Positions 39,615 to 52,268 of a stretch of 64,000 bases of DNA are shown piece by piece. The stretch's first letter is position 1, and every line of letters begins with the position of its first letter. The position numbers were made by a program, and so were the translations under genes. Source of the DNA: Russula earlei (lineage: Eukaryota; Basidiomycota; Agaricomycetes; Russulales; Russulaceae); the NCBI GenBank assembly GCA_025769875.1, contig JAGFNK010000092.1:62001-126000 (forward strand). The letters run 5' to 3'. The notes beneath the pieces are model-generated. The model was given only the letters and a program-made list of their open reading frames with translations. It was not told the origin of the DNA and did not search any database.

Positions 39615-42600
39615 TCAAAGAGCAACGCCAAAGGACGGCTCTTCGTCTGTATCATCACTACTGCGACTACGAGCCTCCTCGTGCTCGTGCTCGTGCTCAT
39701 GTTCGTGTTCGTGTATAGACCCTTGACTTCCCACATGTTGCTCGAGGTAGAAGTCAGTGCCCCGCGGTGTCTTCTCCTCTAGGTCCATGACAGTCACGGG
39801 CTCTGAAGGTGGTGTTTGCATCGCCATTGGCGGTAGTTCGACGCTCGCTGTCGACAAGGACATGGCTGCCCCCGAAGTTTGCACCCAAGAGGTTTCTTCA
39901 ATCGGCAACACCGGCGACGCGGCGGAGCTGGAAGGCGCGCTCACGCTCGACAAAGGTCCTCTGGGTACCGAAAGTCTCGCGGCACGCGACGCAAAGAACG
40001 ACCCAACGCTCGCACCCCATCCGCTCAGCCGTTCCCTTGCTTGGGTTGCCGTTGTCCCCACGCCTGTAGGAGCAGCGGCCACCGGAGGCGACGGTGAGTT
40101 GGAAAGCGCACTTCTGTCTGGCACTTCTGAATTCGAGATCACCGTGCCAGAGCTCGTGCTGGCACTGCCAAGGGACAGAGATGACGCAGACCGCTGTATG
40201 AAACGGCCCTTCACGCCCTCAACCGCTTTGAAGAAGTTCGCCGAGCCAGCGTTGATGGTACGCGAGATTGCTTCTCGCGTTGGGGCAAGCTGCTGTTCGA
40301 GTTTGAGTTCTTGAATACCTTCGGAGAGGCGTAGTGTCATGTCAGAGATCGCGCTGGGCTTCTCATTACATGGGTGCCTGTGACGCGAAGAAAGATCGAC
40401 AAACGGATTATGCCAAGATATGAAACAGAGATGTACCGCGGCTCAACAATGTCGAAGAGCATGGGATCTGTAACGCGCTGCCACACCTCGAACGCATTCG
40501 AGCGTCTGAATTCAGCGATCCAGACTGGGTTGAAGTCGTTCAGCGCAGCCGCATCCCCGCCTGAGTATTACATGGCGTATCAGCATAGTAGCCGATAAGA
40601 GAATGAAACTAGTAGACCAGATCCAGGGGTGATGAGAACTCCACTGCTTTCCCCCTTTGCAAGGAAATCACCATATTTCACGGATGCTAGAGCTGCAGAA
40701 ATGTACTCTTCAAACTTTACACCCATAGCTTCAGTATTACATTGCTGCATGGATGCAGCTCAGGACGTACCTTGATTCGCAAGTAGTCGTCACTGCCCTT
40801 AAACCTCCTGCCAATATTCGCTTCTAGAGACAAGAATCGAGCATTCTAGATATATGCACTCACCGCATACCAGTATCCTCTGTATCCCAGGTATCGTTGA
40901 CCTCTTTTACAATTTCGTCCACCCACTTTCCTGTCAGCAGGCGTTAGAGCAACAGCCCGCTCAACCTTGGGGTCTCTGAACTCGATAGAACATGATTCGA
41001 TGTCAACAAGCAACTCGATCTCTTTCTGCTGGCGCACGATCGCGTTCGTGCTCCCGCAGAGGAAGGAGCAAGTTTGGGACTTGACGAGCTCGAGCTGCTG
41101 GAGTGGGAGGTAGGGTTGGAAGAATGCGTCCTGTGAAATTAGTAGCATGAGACCCCGCAAGACCTGTTGAATAAAACAAGCACTTTGCCAAAGAGGTCCA
41201 ATGGGAGGCCGAGGTAGGCCAGTAAGCTTCGGCGATCCGAGGTACGCAGCGACGTTGGTGGTAAGAGTGTCGGGGCACGTGAGGCCAGTGGTGGTGATCC
41301 ACAGTCCTGTAGCGTTTGAAGAAGGCCTAGGAAATCTGTGAGCACCAGCACGGCGAAAAGTCTGAGGTCGTGTACCTGGTATAAGCGATATTAACGAGTA
41401 TTGATATGTACATAACCGCTCAACGGGATGCCCATAAAATAATATCTGAGGGTACTAAGTATTGAGGTGCTGTTGGGAATGAGCAATCATCGTGCTAACC
41501 TTTCTTTGCAAAATTAATGCCTTGACAAGTACTAATGTACGATGACGGAATTCATGAACCAGTTCACGGCTAGCACAATGAGGACTAAAGCTTAAAAGGA
41601 CAATGTCCCACTCACAGTGACGTTCCTGCAGAGAATATCAGCGCGAAATTTCTCGGAAGGAAACGAAATGGCTCATACCCATGTAAAGCCCGCTCTCTGT
41701 AAGCTGACTCCGCAAAGAGCCTTGAAGCGACTCGTGAAATTGGACAAGTAGATCAGTGTTAGTGAAGTCCCTTGAGTAACGTCAGCAAGTCGTCGGCTTT
41801 GAGAGAGGGCACCCTGACTTCTGCTCAAATAAGGCTCGAGTAACGACACCTAGACGATCGCGTATCGGGCCAAACACAGGTTTCGACGCCAGAACGACGA
41901 CCGCTTTCTGCACTGTCGAACGCGTCATATCCGCTTCCTTGACAAGAAGAGAGGACGTCGCAATTTGACGATTACATCTAGAGGCGTGTCAAGGACCCAA
42001 CACTGCAACACGCGAGGTGTGCCTCACGATATGCCGAATATGGTGTTCGGGTTTTGGACATTGGGCACAACGTGGAAATAACAATAATCTTCGGAAGCCT
42101 AGACGAAATGAGATGAGATCCAAGACAGATTATTTGTTGACATACGAGATGTGCACCGTCAGGGAGGGCTAAAAACGGGAGTATTTTGTTGATCTCCTCG
42201 TCTTCAAAGACGCTTCCAACAGAGAACTCGATACGGGGGCCAACCTACGCGTGCTGAGTTAATGCGGCTTCGACTGGATTTTCAACACACCTGATGGTCA
42301 AAATCCACAAGTGCGATTCCGTGAACCAATGGCCCCTTCGATGGATCTGGGAGCAAGCTCTCTGGTCTGGCCTTCTTGGAATATGTTGAGGTGTTAGTCG
42401 CCACGGATCCCACCGACGAACGTCCGGGACTCCACGGCGGCGGCGCGGAATAGACGTTGTTCTTCAAAGCCGCAGTGAGCGGGGTCGGGGGTACTTGCTT
42501 GATGTGCTCATCAAGTGAGGCTTCGCCATGAGATGTGACAGAGCTCGCAAGGCCGCCATAAAGGCTGGCATCATCGGGATCATCTGAGCTTCCGGTCGAG

Positions 42601-42848
42601 ATGGTGCAGGGACGTGACTGGCGACGCGTCGTGTCGACGGCAGGGAAATCAGGCAAGTTAGGTGAATCATGAGGGGAGGCAGCGGATGAGGAGGTGAAAG
42701 ATATCGAACGTTGAGAAGCCGTGTCCGCGTCGTCGTCATGGTGTGCGAGAGCACGGCTTAAATCGAGGGCTAGGGGACGGCCTGGACTGTCATGACGGAC
42801 GGGCAGGTTACTGTCTGTGGCAGGGGGGTTGATAATGGGAGAGGACAT
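39615..42848 (-). CDS. AVL9: AVL9 homologue (late secretory pathway, DENN-like)
   Basis: Avl9 acts in exit of secretory vesicles from the Golgi and has a DENN-like fold. The start at 42848 (MSSPIINPPATDSNLPVRH) opens about 170 disordered residues. The conserved core then begins with LVHGIALVDFDHQV and GPRIEFSVGSVFEDEEI, followed by ILPFLALPDGAHL, YCYFHVVPNVQNPNTIFGIS with CNRQIATSS, DMTRSTVQKAVVVLASKPVF with GPIRDRLG, and later LLAYLGLPLDLFGK, DAFFQPYLPLQQLELVKSQT and CSFLCGSTNAIVRQQKE. The C-terminal exon carries LRLSEGIQELKLEQQLAPTR and a Ser-rich tail. Near the end is a His-Glu dipeptide run (about seven HE units) close to the stop at 39615-39617. Many small introns lie between 40340 and 42290. 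It is divergent from the WD40 gene. Confidence 0.9.
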
Positions 42849-43035
42849 GAGACAGGCCAAAGGGGGGAAGCCGCGCCTCTTTCTTTCTCTCGCCCCCTTC
42901 ACGTGCGACCATCGGAAGTGAACTGAGATTGCGCGAAACAGTCTGCACATCATCTATCAATCCCCTCGTCATCAGTTCCTGGCAGGTGTGGATACCCAAG
43001 ATTCACAAGAAGCTCTCGGTCATGGTGCCCGACTA
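42849..43035. promoter_or_regulatory. 187-bp bidirectional promoter, AVL9/WD40 gene
   Basis: The start codons of AVL9 (42848, minus) and the DCAF5-like gene (43036, plus) are 187 bp apart and face away. This interval must serve both. No clear TATA box is seen. Confidence 0.6.
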
Positions 43036-45420
43036 ATGTCGTCGGTTCGGGCACGGCGCGCATTTATTCCTTCCTCCTCGCTCGACACAACAAGACAGCA
43101 TAGGGATAGACAGAAAATAATGTCGAACCACTTCGCTTCTGGACTCCCATATTCGAGGTGCACTACATCACTGATCGATCATTTCTCTTTCCTCATGTTT
43201 TTGATGTCCCCATTGCATGGAAACCCGGCTGAACTTGAACAGGAAGCTAATCGGTCACTCTTCCTGTGTCAACGCACTAGCGTTTTCCTCAGGAGAAGGG
43301 AGATGGCTTGCCAGTGCTGGGGATGGTGAGTCTCTGCTGCACTACTGCGTGACTGGTATCAGTGGAGCGTATTGGGGCATATAGATCGTGTTGTTAAGCT
43401 GTGGGATTTACATCAAGAGGACGTGACGGCGCCATCTTGCTCGTTTAGCGGTCCAGGCGTCAGTCCATGATGCATCATCTTCGGCTCCAAATGCTGATGT
43501 GCTCTGGTAAAGTCGAATGTGTTCACAGTTGCATTCTCAGCCTCAAATCAATATGTCTATTCGTGCGCACTTCACCCTTATGTAATGCATCATGCTCAAG
43601 TCATTTCCGTCCCCATCTCAGCGGCGGCGCAGACGACACAATTCTCAAGTATGATTTGACACGCTATACCACGAACCAGCTGGAAGGCGACGGACCAACC
43701 CAAACTTACGCCCAGCATTCCGTCAGTGTCATTGTAGACCACTAACGTCAGGCTGAAGATGCACGTAGGACTTCATTCGGAGCGTATCCTGTCATCCACA
43801 TCAGGATGAAATATTTATGAGTGCGAGGTGGGTGTAAGGAATTTATCCTACTACGATATCCTTCTAGAATATGCGTCAGCGAAGATGGCTGCATCATGCT
43901 TCATGACGGTCGCGCCGGATCACGTATGACCCGTGCTCAGGCAACCCTTCAACAAGCAGCCGAGTTCTCCGGTGCTTTTTTCCATCCACTCATGGAGCAT
44001 TTATTCGCTACGAGCGACGTCCGTGGTAACATTCGCCTGCGCGATACACGTATGGCGTTTGGCCCACTGCGCCAGCGAACGAAGGAGGGCGTTGTCCTCA
44101 AGGTTGTTTCCGCCAATTCGTGGAGCGTGGGTTTGATGTTATTGACAACTCTCATGGTTTGTTAGTACGTTTCGAGAATAACAAAGAGATCAGTCGCGGC
44201 ATACATCCGGCCTGAGGCAAGTAGCTTAACATGGGATGTTGATGGCGAGTTTTTCACGTTGTAATTATCGACGTCCTAACCAAACTGCACCAGGGACCAA
44301 GCTTGGTGTAACCTTTCTAGTATGTGAAAAAGTAGTTCTTGAGATTACCCGCTTTGATAGGTCGAAATCAGCACTGGTTTCCAACCATTTACTCCCTCTC
44401 CGACCCGTATCCAGTAGCGGTCTGTAGTGGGCGCAACCTTCCAGATGGCACTCCTTCTCCTGCAGACGCTCGTACATTCTCTGACTCTACCACCATGAAG
44501 GTATGACTTGTCTTCACGCCGTCGAGGGATGATACTCACGTCCGTAGCATGGATCTTTCGGTGGAAGTGCGCAAATCACCGGCGGCGAAGCATTTTATTC
44601 ATCAGGTTCCGATGATTTCCGAGGATACCTGTGGCAAATCCCATCATTAACTACGCTTGAGAACGAAAGGCATATTATTGGTGCGGACGACTGGCTGAAT
44701 GGGGCACAGGACGGCACCGTCGGTTTGTCTGTTCTCTATATTCTCAAAGACACGCTAAGTATTATCCTCAGCATTCACTGGTTCGTCCTATTCTAGCGAA
44801 AAATATGTCCCCAAAGATCTCTCCACGCCACTCACACGTTTATGTGGTAAGCATTCGTTTAAGCATTCGATTATGTCTCCCATTCAATTCACCCATGTGG
44901 TTGTTCAAGGCCATCTATCAATCGTCAACAGCACACTCATCCATCCTGTTCTTCCGCTTATCGCGACTGCGGGTATTGAACGACAGGTCTTATTACATTC
45001 TCCTACACCGAGCACGCCATGGGCGTCTGATCTCCCGCTTACACCCACCACGACGCGATCGCTACCAAGCGAGGGGCAGACCCCAGCTGATCCGTCGGTC
45101 CTGCGGTTGTTGATGCGGCTGAGCACCATCATGGAATCTGATGAGTTGATAGGCGAGGACGCGCGTTCGATTGCATATTTCGACATGTATGTCCCCCAAC
45201 ATGCTTCCTTCCTCGTTTTCGTGTGTGTGTGTTCTGGTGTACACAAACTGATGGGTGCGAAAACTGTTCGTGCAGGATTCTGCAGCGGGAGGGCAAGAGG
45301 GATTTATTTGTGTTAAGACAGCCGGCGATGCCGTCTGATGATGACGCGGATGATGGCCATGACATCGAGATAGATTCTGCAGACGAGACTCAGGAAGAAG
45401 AAGACGAAGAGGGACGATGA
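43036..45420 (+). CDS. WD40 protein resembling DCAF5 (CUL4-DDB1 substrate receptor)
   Basis: WD40 propellers of this class dock substrates on CUL4-DDB1 ubiquitin ligases. Exons join as MSSVRARRAFIP..., then RKLIGHSSCVNALAFSSGEG with RWLASAGD, DRVVKLWDLHQEDVTAPS, NVFTVAFSASNQYVYS, GGADDTILKYDLTRY, DFIRSVSCHPHQDEIFMSAS with EDGCIMLHDGRAG, KHGSFGGSAQITGGEAFYSS with GSDDFRGYLWQIPS, and GHLSIVNSTLIHPVLPLIAT with AGIERQVLLHSP. It ends with an acidic tail (DETQEEEDEEGR). GSDDFRGYLW is a strong DCAF5-type mark. One place does not join cleanly: between DVDGEFFTL (frame closes at 44262) and PTIYSLSDPYPVAVCSGRN (from about 44382) no GT-AG pair restores the frame. That is either a missed unusual intron or a frameshift. 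Confidence 0.8.
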
Positions 45421-46103
45421 GTGAAAGTAAAGTGTGGCTCAATTATTCTTTCTATAGGCGACGCTGAGAGGAGCTAGGATCCAACCATTGTAGCATTACT
45501 TGTTCGTCAGGAAATGGATATTGAAGATAAGGTTCTGTGGGTCATCCAAGGCAATCAGGTGTTCACGGTCGATTTGACCATAAAATGTATTACATAAGTA
45601 ATGGACCACAAGCTTTGTGGGTATGGTGTTTGCAGAGCAGATACAAGTCATTTAATCAAGAACATAAGATTGAGACAACAACCTCATGGCCCGGAGGTGT
45701 AGCATGGTCACGGTGTGCCGCGAAGGCGTTCCATCCACCACGTAGCCTCTGGCGAACCGAAATCCGCCCGAATTAGCTTTCCTCACACTGGGAAGCGCAC
45801 AACTAAAGCAGAGAACCCTTGCTGTTTCATACCTGACCTCTACCTCTGACGATGCGATGCCACAATGTATCGCAGGCGTCTCGTTGACGATGTGCATCAT
45901 GTCGCGTACATTCATCCCTCGGGGAACCCCCGATCATGTCGTCGTCAAAACGCTGTTTTTTTTTATTGATTCGTTTTACAGAAAAGGCGTTCACATACAC
46001 ACGAAAGACCTATCTCACCAACACTTGGTAGTTCGTACAAACACAATCTGAAGCCTGCTTTCGCTATTTTATTTCTCAAAACCACACTCACCCAAGTCGG
46101 GGT
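45421..46103. other. Convergent 3' region of the WD40 gene and EGT1
   Basis: About 680 bp with no gene called. A minus-strand frame at 45652-45915 (MNVRDMMHIVNETPAIHCG) is open for 87 codons but resembles nothing I know and lies just past the EGT1 stop, so I treat it as chance or a UTR. Confidence 0.45.
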
Positions 46104-49100
46104 TTACTTCTCCACATCGTACACAATTCGTCCACCGATCCATGCGTAAGGGTAATTGCGCTGGAAGTAGTTACGCAGCGTGCGGCGTTCTGCTTGACGA
46201 GGAATCGTGGCATATGATCCACCAATCTTTCCGCAGACTTGATCAGTGCAAATGGACAAAATCATCAATGCCACGTACCACAACATTATGGTGGGTATCG
46301 AAAAAGTCTGCCGAAAACGCAGGATATAACAAGGAAGGCTCGAAGCCCTCGCGCTTCTCAAATATTGTTGAAGTCCACTCCCATACACCGCCGTTGTGCC
46401 CACGCCCCTCATCTTCTCCGCCCGTGGTCGCTCTGTGGGTCAGAAGATATCTGTCAGAGAACTGCCAATCTCGTCAGCAATTGGAGATAACCCACGGCAC
46501 CGGATGCAAGTTACGGAACCCCACGTTCCGTCCTCCTTCGTAGCCACTCTCGAATTTGTCGTAAAATAGTCGCAGTTCAGCCTCCGTCGGCAGCCGTCCA
46601 CCGCGAACAATCGCATAATCCGAGAGACTGTTATAGTCAGTAATGATGGGCCAGAGATGCGCGATCTCCATCGCAACGAGTCCATAAAGAGTGCGAACCT
46701 GCCCGTTCCAAGCAAGTCTAAACGATCGACGACCCCGATGAACACCCCTTGGTCGAATTACTTACCATAACACTGCCATTATGCATCGCCCACGATTTCG
46801 GCATCGGCACCTTGCCTTCTGCTCTTTTCCAATATTCGTAAAACTGTCCGTTAGTGACAGGGCGCCACTCAATCCGGAACTCGCCGACATCGACTTTGTG
46901 CTGTGGATGCTCATTATCCCACCCAAATTCGTGGTCCTTCACATCGAGGGTTGTATCTTCGGCCTCGAAATCATCATGTCCAATCTCAACAGTAGCAGGG
47001 CCAAGTTGAACGATTGGATTGGAGGGGTTCGGCGCAGCATCCCAGAATTCGGCAAGTGATTCCCAACACGGTGTGGCAAACCCGCCTACAGATGGTGGAA
47101 TGGTGCCGGTGCCCGCACGCTGTATGAGCATGTAAAGTAATGTCTATAATTCCTGTCAACAGGAGGGTAGGGCGAAGACATGACGAAGATCCCAACCTCG
47201 GTGTGAAAAGCTTCATGTTCGTGAGTCATGAAAAGAACACGAGCCACCCTGCGTGTAAGCTGGCGATGACCAGACTCTAATTCTGCATAAAGATTCGACA
47301 AGCGAGCGCGGACACGCTCCTGGAAATCGAGTATACTTGAGTGCGAAGGCCAGTCCCCGTCTTTCTGAGGAACTTCTGAATGAGGCTGTTACTGCATATG
47401 AAAATTTAGAACCGAAACATCCCAACGTAGGCTTACGTGACATTGCGTGGGGTCATCCACATTCGGGTCAATGCCACGTTCGAAGAGATACTGCGTAATG
47501 ATGTTATGTCGAGGACGCACTGGCATGAGAACCAAGACGAACTTTGAAATGTCCAGGTTCAGTGTTTGGTTCACCCAGCAGTTTAGACAATTGGATGTCT
47601 AGAAATGCGGGAATATGGCCAGTGTAGAAAAGACAAATGTGTCTCAAATCGATCGGTTTCTCGAATAACATCGAATCCGGTATCATGGTCCTAGTGACGA
47701 AATCCCATGCCGCCCACATTTCGTGAAAGTCTTGCAGTGTCGGCACGCCAAAAGGCGAATTTGATAATCCTGAGGCCGGAGAGCGTAGTAATTTGAAGTT
47801 GAATGGGGGACGTTCGAGGAGCCAGAGGGTATAATTGGTGTCGGGATCGGTCCAGCGCTTCAATGGACGCAGGTTAGCTTCCGTGAAAAGGTGATACGCG
47901 TCACTTTCCGAGTACTGCACCAGTCGGCACGTGTCAGTTACATTCTATGGGCACACAATGATTGGAAATACCTTATGGGACGTTTCTATCTGCACAAGCT
48001 CGCCCTCAAGAAACGCATATTCCACTCCTGTCTGCGGGTCGCGTACCGTCTGTGCGGCGCGGGAACGTAAGTATGCCTCATGCCGGCCTAAAGCAGAACG
48101 AAGCGCATCACGAACCTCAGCCACCTTACGGAAATCGATTCCAAAAGAGTTGACTCACGTTCCTGTGGATTATAGCGGCCAAGGTACTCCCACTTCTCAG
48201 GTGCGAATAAACCTTCGTCACCTAGCGCCCGGCCGGCCCCTTTCAGTCCATTTAGAATGAAGCGCCGGGTGACACCAGCCGGGTCGTTGTATGCGCGTTC
48301 GATTCGTGCAGCATCGCTGCCTTGATCGAGGCCGAGGAGTAGAGTGTCCCCTTTACCAGCACGCAGAGGAAGTGATCTGAGAAATGCGGCGTCCTCGCCG
48401 CGCGCAAAGTTTCCGATAGACGAACCCAAGAACAGGATGTGTAATGGCGTCGCGAAAGTCTCTGTTTCTGGCGTGGAAAGTGGAGTATCGATTGAACCTT
48501 GATCTGATAAAGTGGGAGACGATAATTGAGTGGAGCGGCCATCCGAGCTTAGTGACCGCGCTCGGATCGCCGCTGCCGCCACCACCTCACGACCACGCAG
48601 TCCGCCTTCCTCCACGAACTTGAGTCCGCCTTCATAGGTACCCCAGAGCCCACGTGCGTCGATCTTACCCTGCATTTCCAGCCCAAGGGGAGACATGATG
48701 AGTTCATTGAGAGTACGTTCTAGCTCGCGTCGCTCCAAGTCAAGCGCATAGTAGTTAAACGGTGCACGACAGGTTTGTGGGGCCACCATTTTTGAGCATG
48801 CTGAGAGAATGTGGGATGTTTTTCTCATGGCACTGTTTGAGAGGGACATTCGGCGTCAGTGCTCTGTACGCAAGAGGAAACAAAGAGATGGTCTTCTGTC
48901 CTAGGCATCATTTCCAAGAGGAAAGTATCCGTACACGGAAAAAACCACACCAAGCGGCGTAACAATACATCGGCATGGCTGCCATGATAATAAAGTGAGA
49001 GAAATGCAAATTCCTGATCGTGTGAAGATAGGGATGGATTGTACATCTGAAATCTAACTGATCTGAAACGAGGAGACTTACCCGGCTCCCAATTCGAGTA

Positions 49101-49392
49101 CCACACTTTCAGTAGGATGATCGATGTTGTTGTCGTGTTGTCCTTGCATGATTTTAACAATATCATCCGAGTGTTTTTGCAAAAGGTTATTTTCTGCAGG
49201 AAACAGGTAGTAGTCGTCGACCTCGGTGATCTCGTCATAGATACGAAGGCCCTCCTCATCGTACAACAGAAGCACGGGAAGGACCTTCTGGTCTAGGGGT
49301 AGTGAGAGGCCATGAACGATCTTGTCACGGATGTTGATCTCGCCGTTAGAGGCGTTACTGTCTAGGCGGACGTCAATGATGTGTGCAGGCAT
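46104..49392 (-). CDS. EGT1: Ergothioneine biosynthesis protein 1 (EgtD-EgtB fusion)
   Basis: Catalyses SAM-dependent trimethylation of histidine to hercynine and iron/O2-dependent C-S bond formation with cysteine, the first steps to ergothioneine. The start at 49392 gives MPAHIIDVRLDSN. The EgtD-like methyltransferase part includes LPVLLLYDEEGLRIYDEITE with VDDYYLFPAE, VVLELGAG, RKTSHILSAC, YYALDLERRELERTLNEL and LHILFLGSSIGNFARGEDA. The middle DinB-like part carries the iron-binding HxxxHxE in HEHEAFHTETLLYMLIQR. The C-terminal sulfatase-modifying-factor-like part has FGWDNEHPQHKVDVGEF, RLPTEAELRLFYDKFESGYE, GGEDEGRGHNGGVWEWTST and RQAERRTLRNYFQRNYPYAW, ending IGGRIVYDVEK. An in-frame ATG also exists at 49449, but 49392 matches relatives better. 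The gene looks complete. A partial copy of its 3' end sits at 59077-59358. Confidence 0.94.
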
Positions 49393-50741
49393 GAGAAGGA
49401 TGAGTTCAGCCTCTATTTGAGAGGGTAAAATGCATTCGTTTATAAACACTTTCGAGGGTGACTAAGCTCCGGGCCGAGAGATATACATAACCACTACAGA
49501 GCTGAGATGAGATTGGTTGGAATTGGATAATCACCATCTCGGTGAGACCCCTAGGCTAGCAAGACTGACGGCGCTGACAGATCACGACGAAGGATGTTTG
49601 TATTGGGTCAGGAGATGCAATTACGACCGGGTTCGAGATGCTGTATCCAGACTTACGTGGACATCGCATGATCGCATGACGAAGAGGGGATGCGTTTCGA
49701 CATAGCACGTGGGTTCCCAGAGTGGTACAACGCACAAACGGCACCAATTTAGGAGCCATACGGATCTAGAAATTCCCGATATGTTCCAAGCGGAATCGAG
49801 ATGCTCATATTGACCTCAGAGCTGTGAGTGAATGGAAGAGTCTGACGGCGGAATGCGCATGGGCGCCCATCAGACGTGGCCGAGGTCGGCGGATGGAGGG
49901 GATAATAATGAAATGAGAGCAAGTGGAGCACGAAACGATATTTGGGGGGCAGGGACCAAGTGGGAGAGGACTGTAAAGAGGTCTGGTCTCGTTCGGGCTT
50001 TATATACATGTTCGATGTGCTCTACATGATTGCGCAATCGATGCGCAATCGTCCACTCGCGCCATTTCGCACAACGGGAAGTCTACACGTAAAAGCGCTA
50101 TCAACCACGGTAGTTCCGAACTCATTCCTGCGACCGCTGGATGCTCCCATGTTAGCGCCGACCCAGGGACAGTTTCTCCCATCGGAAGTTCCATCAGAGC
50201 AGCCCACATTAGCATAATTTCACCATGTTCGCGTGTAAGGATCCATGTCAGCACCATGTGGCCTTTCGAACTCCACTCGGCAAGAACACGACCCTGGGCG
50301 ATGACGCCGACACCATCGTAGTCGTCGTAAGCATACAGCAGTCATGATTGGATCAGTCCCATGGCTATCAGATGCCATCATCGCTTTTATGCCAAACGCT
50401 ACTAGGTGGACGTTGGATACATCGGCTCTGATCAGGCACTTACTAGAGCCACTTGGCGCCGTATTTGAACTCGTTACTTTGTCGTGGAAGGCCATGCGGG
50501 GCCATATAAAAAGCGGAATTTTGAGGGACGGGCAGCTACCTTACGCAAGAACATGGTGTTGGCTCGAGAAGAATGCAATTGCACGGACGAAGTTCGTTGT
50601 ACGGCGGGTAGGTTACGAGCACGAGCACCCTCTCTTCAGAGTCAGTCAGAAGGGTCTTTGCGTCATTACATAATAAACCACGTGCGCAATATCCCCGTCG
50701 TAGACTTGTGTGGACGTAGAGAGATTCAAGTTCTGACAACG
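49393..50741. other. 1.35-kb shared upstream region, EGT1 and DSC3
   Basis: It must include both promoters. On the minus strand, 50495-49749 stays in one frame with only two stops and some protein-like text (SSKCLIRADVSNVHLVAFG; VGANMGASSGRRNEFGTTVV), and 50257-50000 is open in another frame. This may be a small decayed or unspliced gene, but I recognise no family and do not call it. Confidence 0.35.
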
Positions 50742-52003
50742 ATGCAACCCCTCAGCGAGAAGGCCAAAGGCAAGCAGCGTGCGGTTCCTATCCCAGAGAA
50801 TGCACCCGACTCTGGTGGGACAGTTCCATCCCGCGAATGGATGGTGCGCTTCACGGAAGGCGTCGAGGATCTGAGGCTCCACGTTACCGAGCTCGACACA
50901 GTGTGCGACGTCAAGGGAAAGGTATGCCCTGCTCCTCTCTCGCTCGCCAACGCCTCCTACTCACAACCAACGTTATTCATCAACGCCGTTGAATTGTCTC
51001 AGATCCGAGAAGCACGCCCTCAACTGCACCGCCGCCGCTTGCGCCTCGTCCACGCCGGGCGGCTACTCACGGACGGGACCCTACTCGCATCCTGGCTCGG
51101 CGCGCTCGAAGAGCGCCAACAGCGCGCCGCGACCAAAGGCAAAGGTGAAGCCGATGCGTCCATGTTGCCCGCCAATGCTTCGCCCAGCACCGCGGCGGCG
51201 GCGACGGCGCCGTGGCTGAACTGTTCAGTCGGTCCGCCGCTCTCCGAAGGCGAGGAAGACGGAGAGGCCCAGCCCCAGGTGCGTCGGCGCCGCTCGTCAT
51301 CATCTTCATCCATACATCTGTGCCCTTCTGACGCCACCGACGGAAAAAAAAACCTAACAAAAACACACACACACCATCACCGCGGACTGGCCGCTTCTGC
51401 TCGGAACGTTTCGTCAACTCAGGAGGCGCAGATCAAACCCCTGCGCGGCTTTGACCGCCTCGCCGCCGCCGGATTTTCCGAAGACGACATCCTCAACTTT
51501 CGAAGGCAGTTCCATTCGCGCTCAGCCGCGGACTACCTTTCCACGGCCGAATTCCCGACGGATGAAGAATGTGCGTTCCCCCCCCAACCCCCCCACCCCA
51601 CTTTCCTAACATCACGCTTATCGCTTGGGAAGACGAGGAGCACGCGCGCGCGCTTGAAGAACAATGGATCGATGCCCTCGGCAGCGGAGGGGCAGGTGGG
51701 TCGCCCGAAAGCGACTCTCGTGCGCGGGCCGTGCTCAACGGCATCATCGTCGGCTTCTTCTTCCCCCTCATCCCGTTCTTCTTCCTCCGAACGCCCAAGC
51801 CTGCAGCGTTCTGGGAGAGCGGACATGCCCTCGAGACGCCGGAGAGCACCGTCTTTTCGTGCGCATTCACCATCTCCATTGCGCTTGAACTGAGGCTGAT
51901 AAATAACGACGTGTTTAGACGGCGCATGCAGATGGGCCTCGTCGTCGGTTTCATCATGAATCTCATGTTCGGCATGTGGAGATACCTCTGGGGGACATTT
52001 TGA
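50742..52003 (+). CDS. DSC3: DSC E3 ubiquitin ligase complex subunit 3 (DUF2407)
   Basis: Dsc3 is a membrane subunit of the Golgi/ER Dsc ubiquitin ligase, which in fungi processes SREBP and degrades membrane proteins. Four exons join in frame: 50742-50921, 51003-51278, 51423-51570 and 51633-52003, giving 324 residues. The N-terminus (MQPLSEKAKGKQRAVPIPE) leads to a ubiquitin-like domain (EWMVRFTEGVEDLRLHVTEL; HRRRLRLVHAGRLLTDGTLL). The DUF2407 C-terminal part has GFDRLAAAGFSEDDILNFRR, EEHARALEEQWIDALG, then two membrane helices (VLNGIIVGFFFPLIPFFFL and MGLVVGFIMNLMFGMWRY). The exon 3/4 junction falls inside a Tyr codon and is the least certain. It converges on the kinesin gene with 265 bp between stops. 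Confidence 0.9.
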
Positions 52004-52268
52004 ATAGGATGGCACTTCACCTCGCTTTCTTTGCTTTCACTAGAGTTTTTACGAGGATCTTTGTTTACATGCAAGACCATCAGTGTATATCTATCCTGCC
52101 GTCACGCTCAAACGGGACGAAATCACACCAATATCTCTTACATCCATTCCCCAGTATAGCATGTAATCAATGCGTGCGCAATCGCACATCAGATAGCCTA
52201 TCAACACAGGCCCACATAGATCGCTCTTTCCCCTGCCACTCAAGTATGTGGCTGCATGCTGCGATGGA

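Noticed and set aside
49749..50495. Minus-strand gene between EGT1 and DSC3
   Set aside because: The frame has two stops, no clear splice sites and no family resemblance; kept only as a note on the intergenic region.
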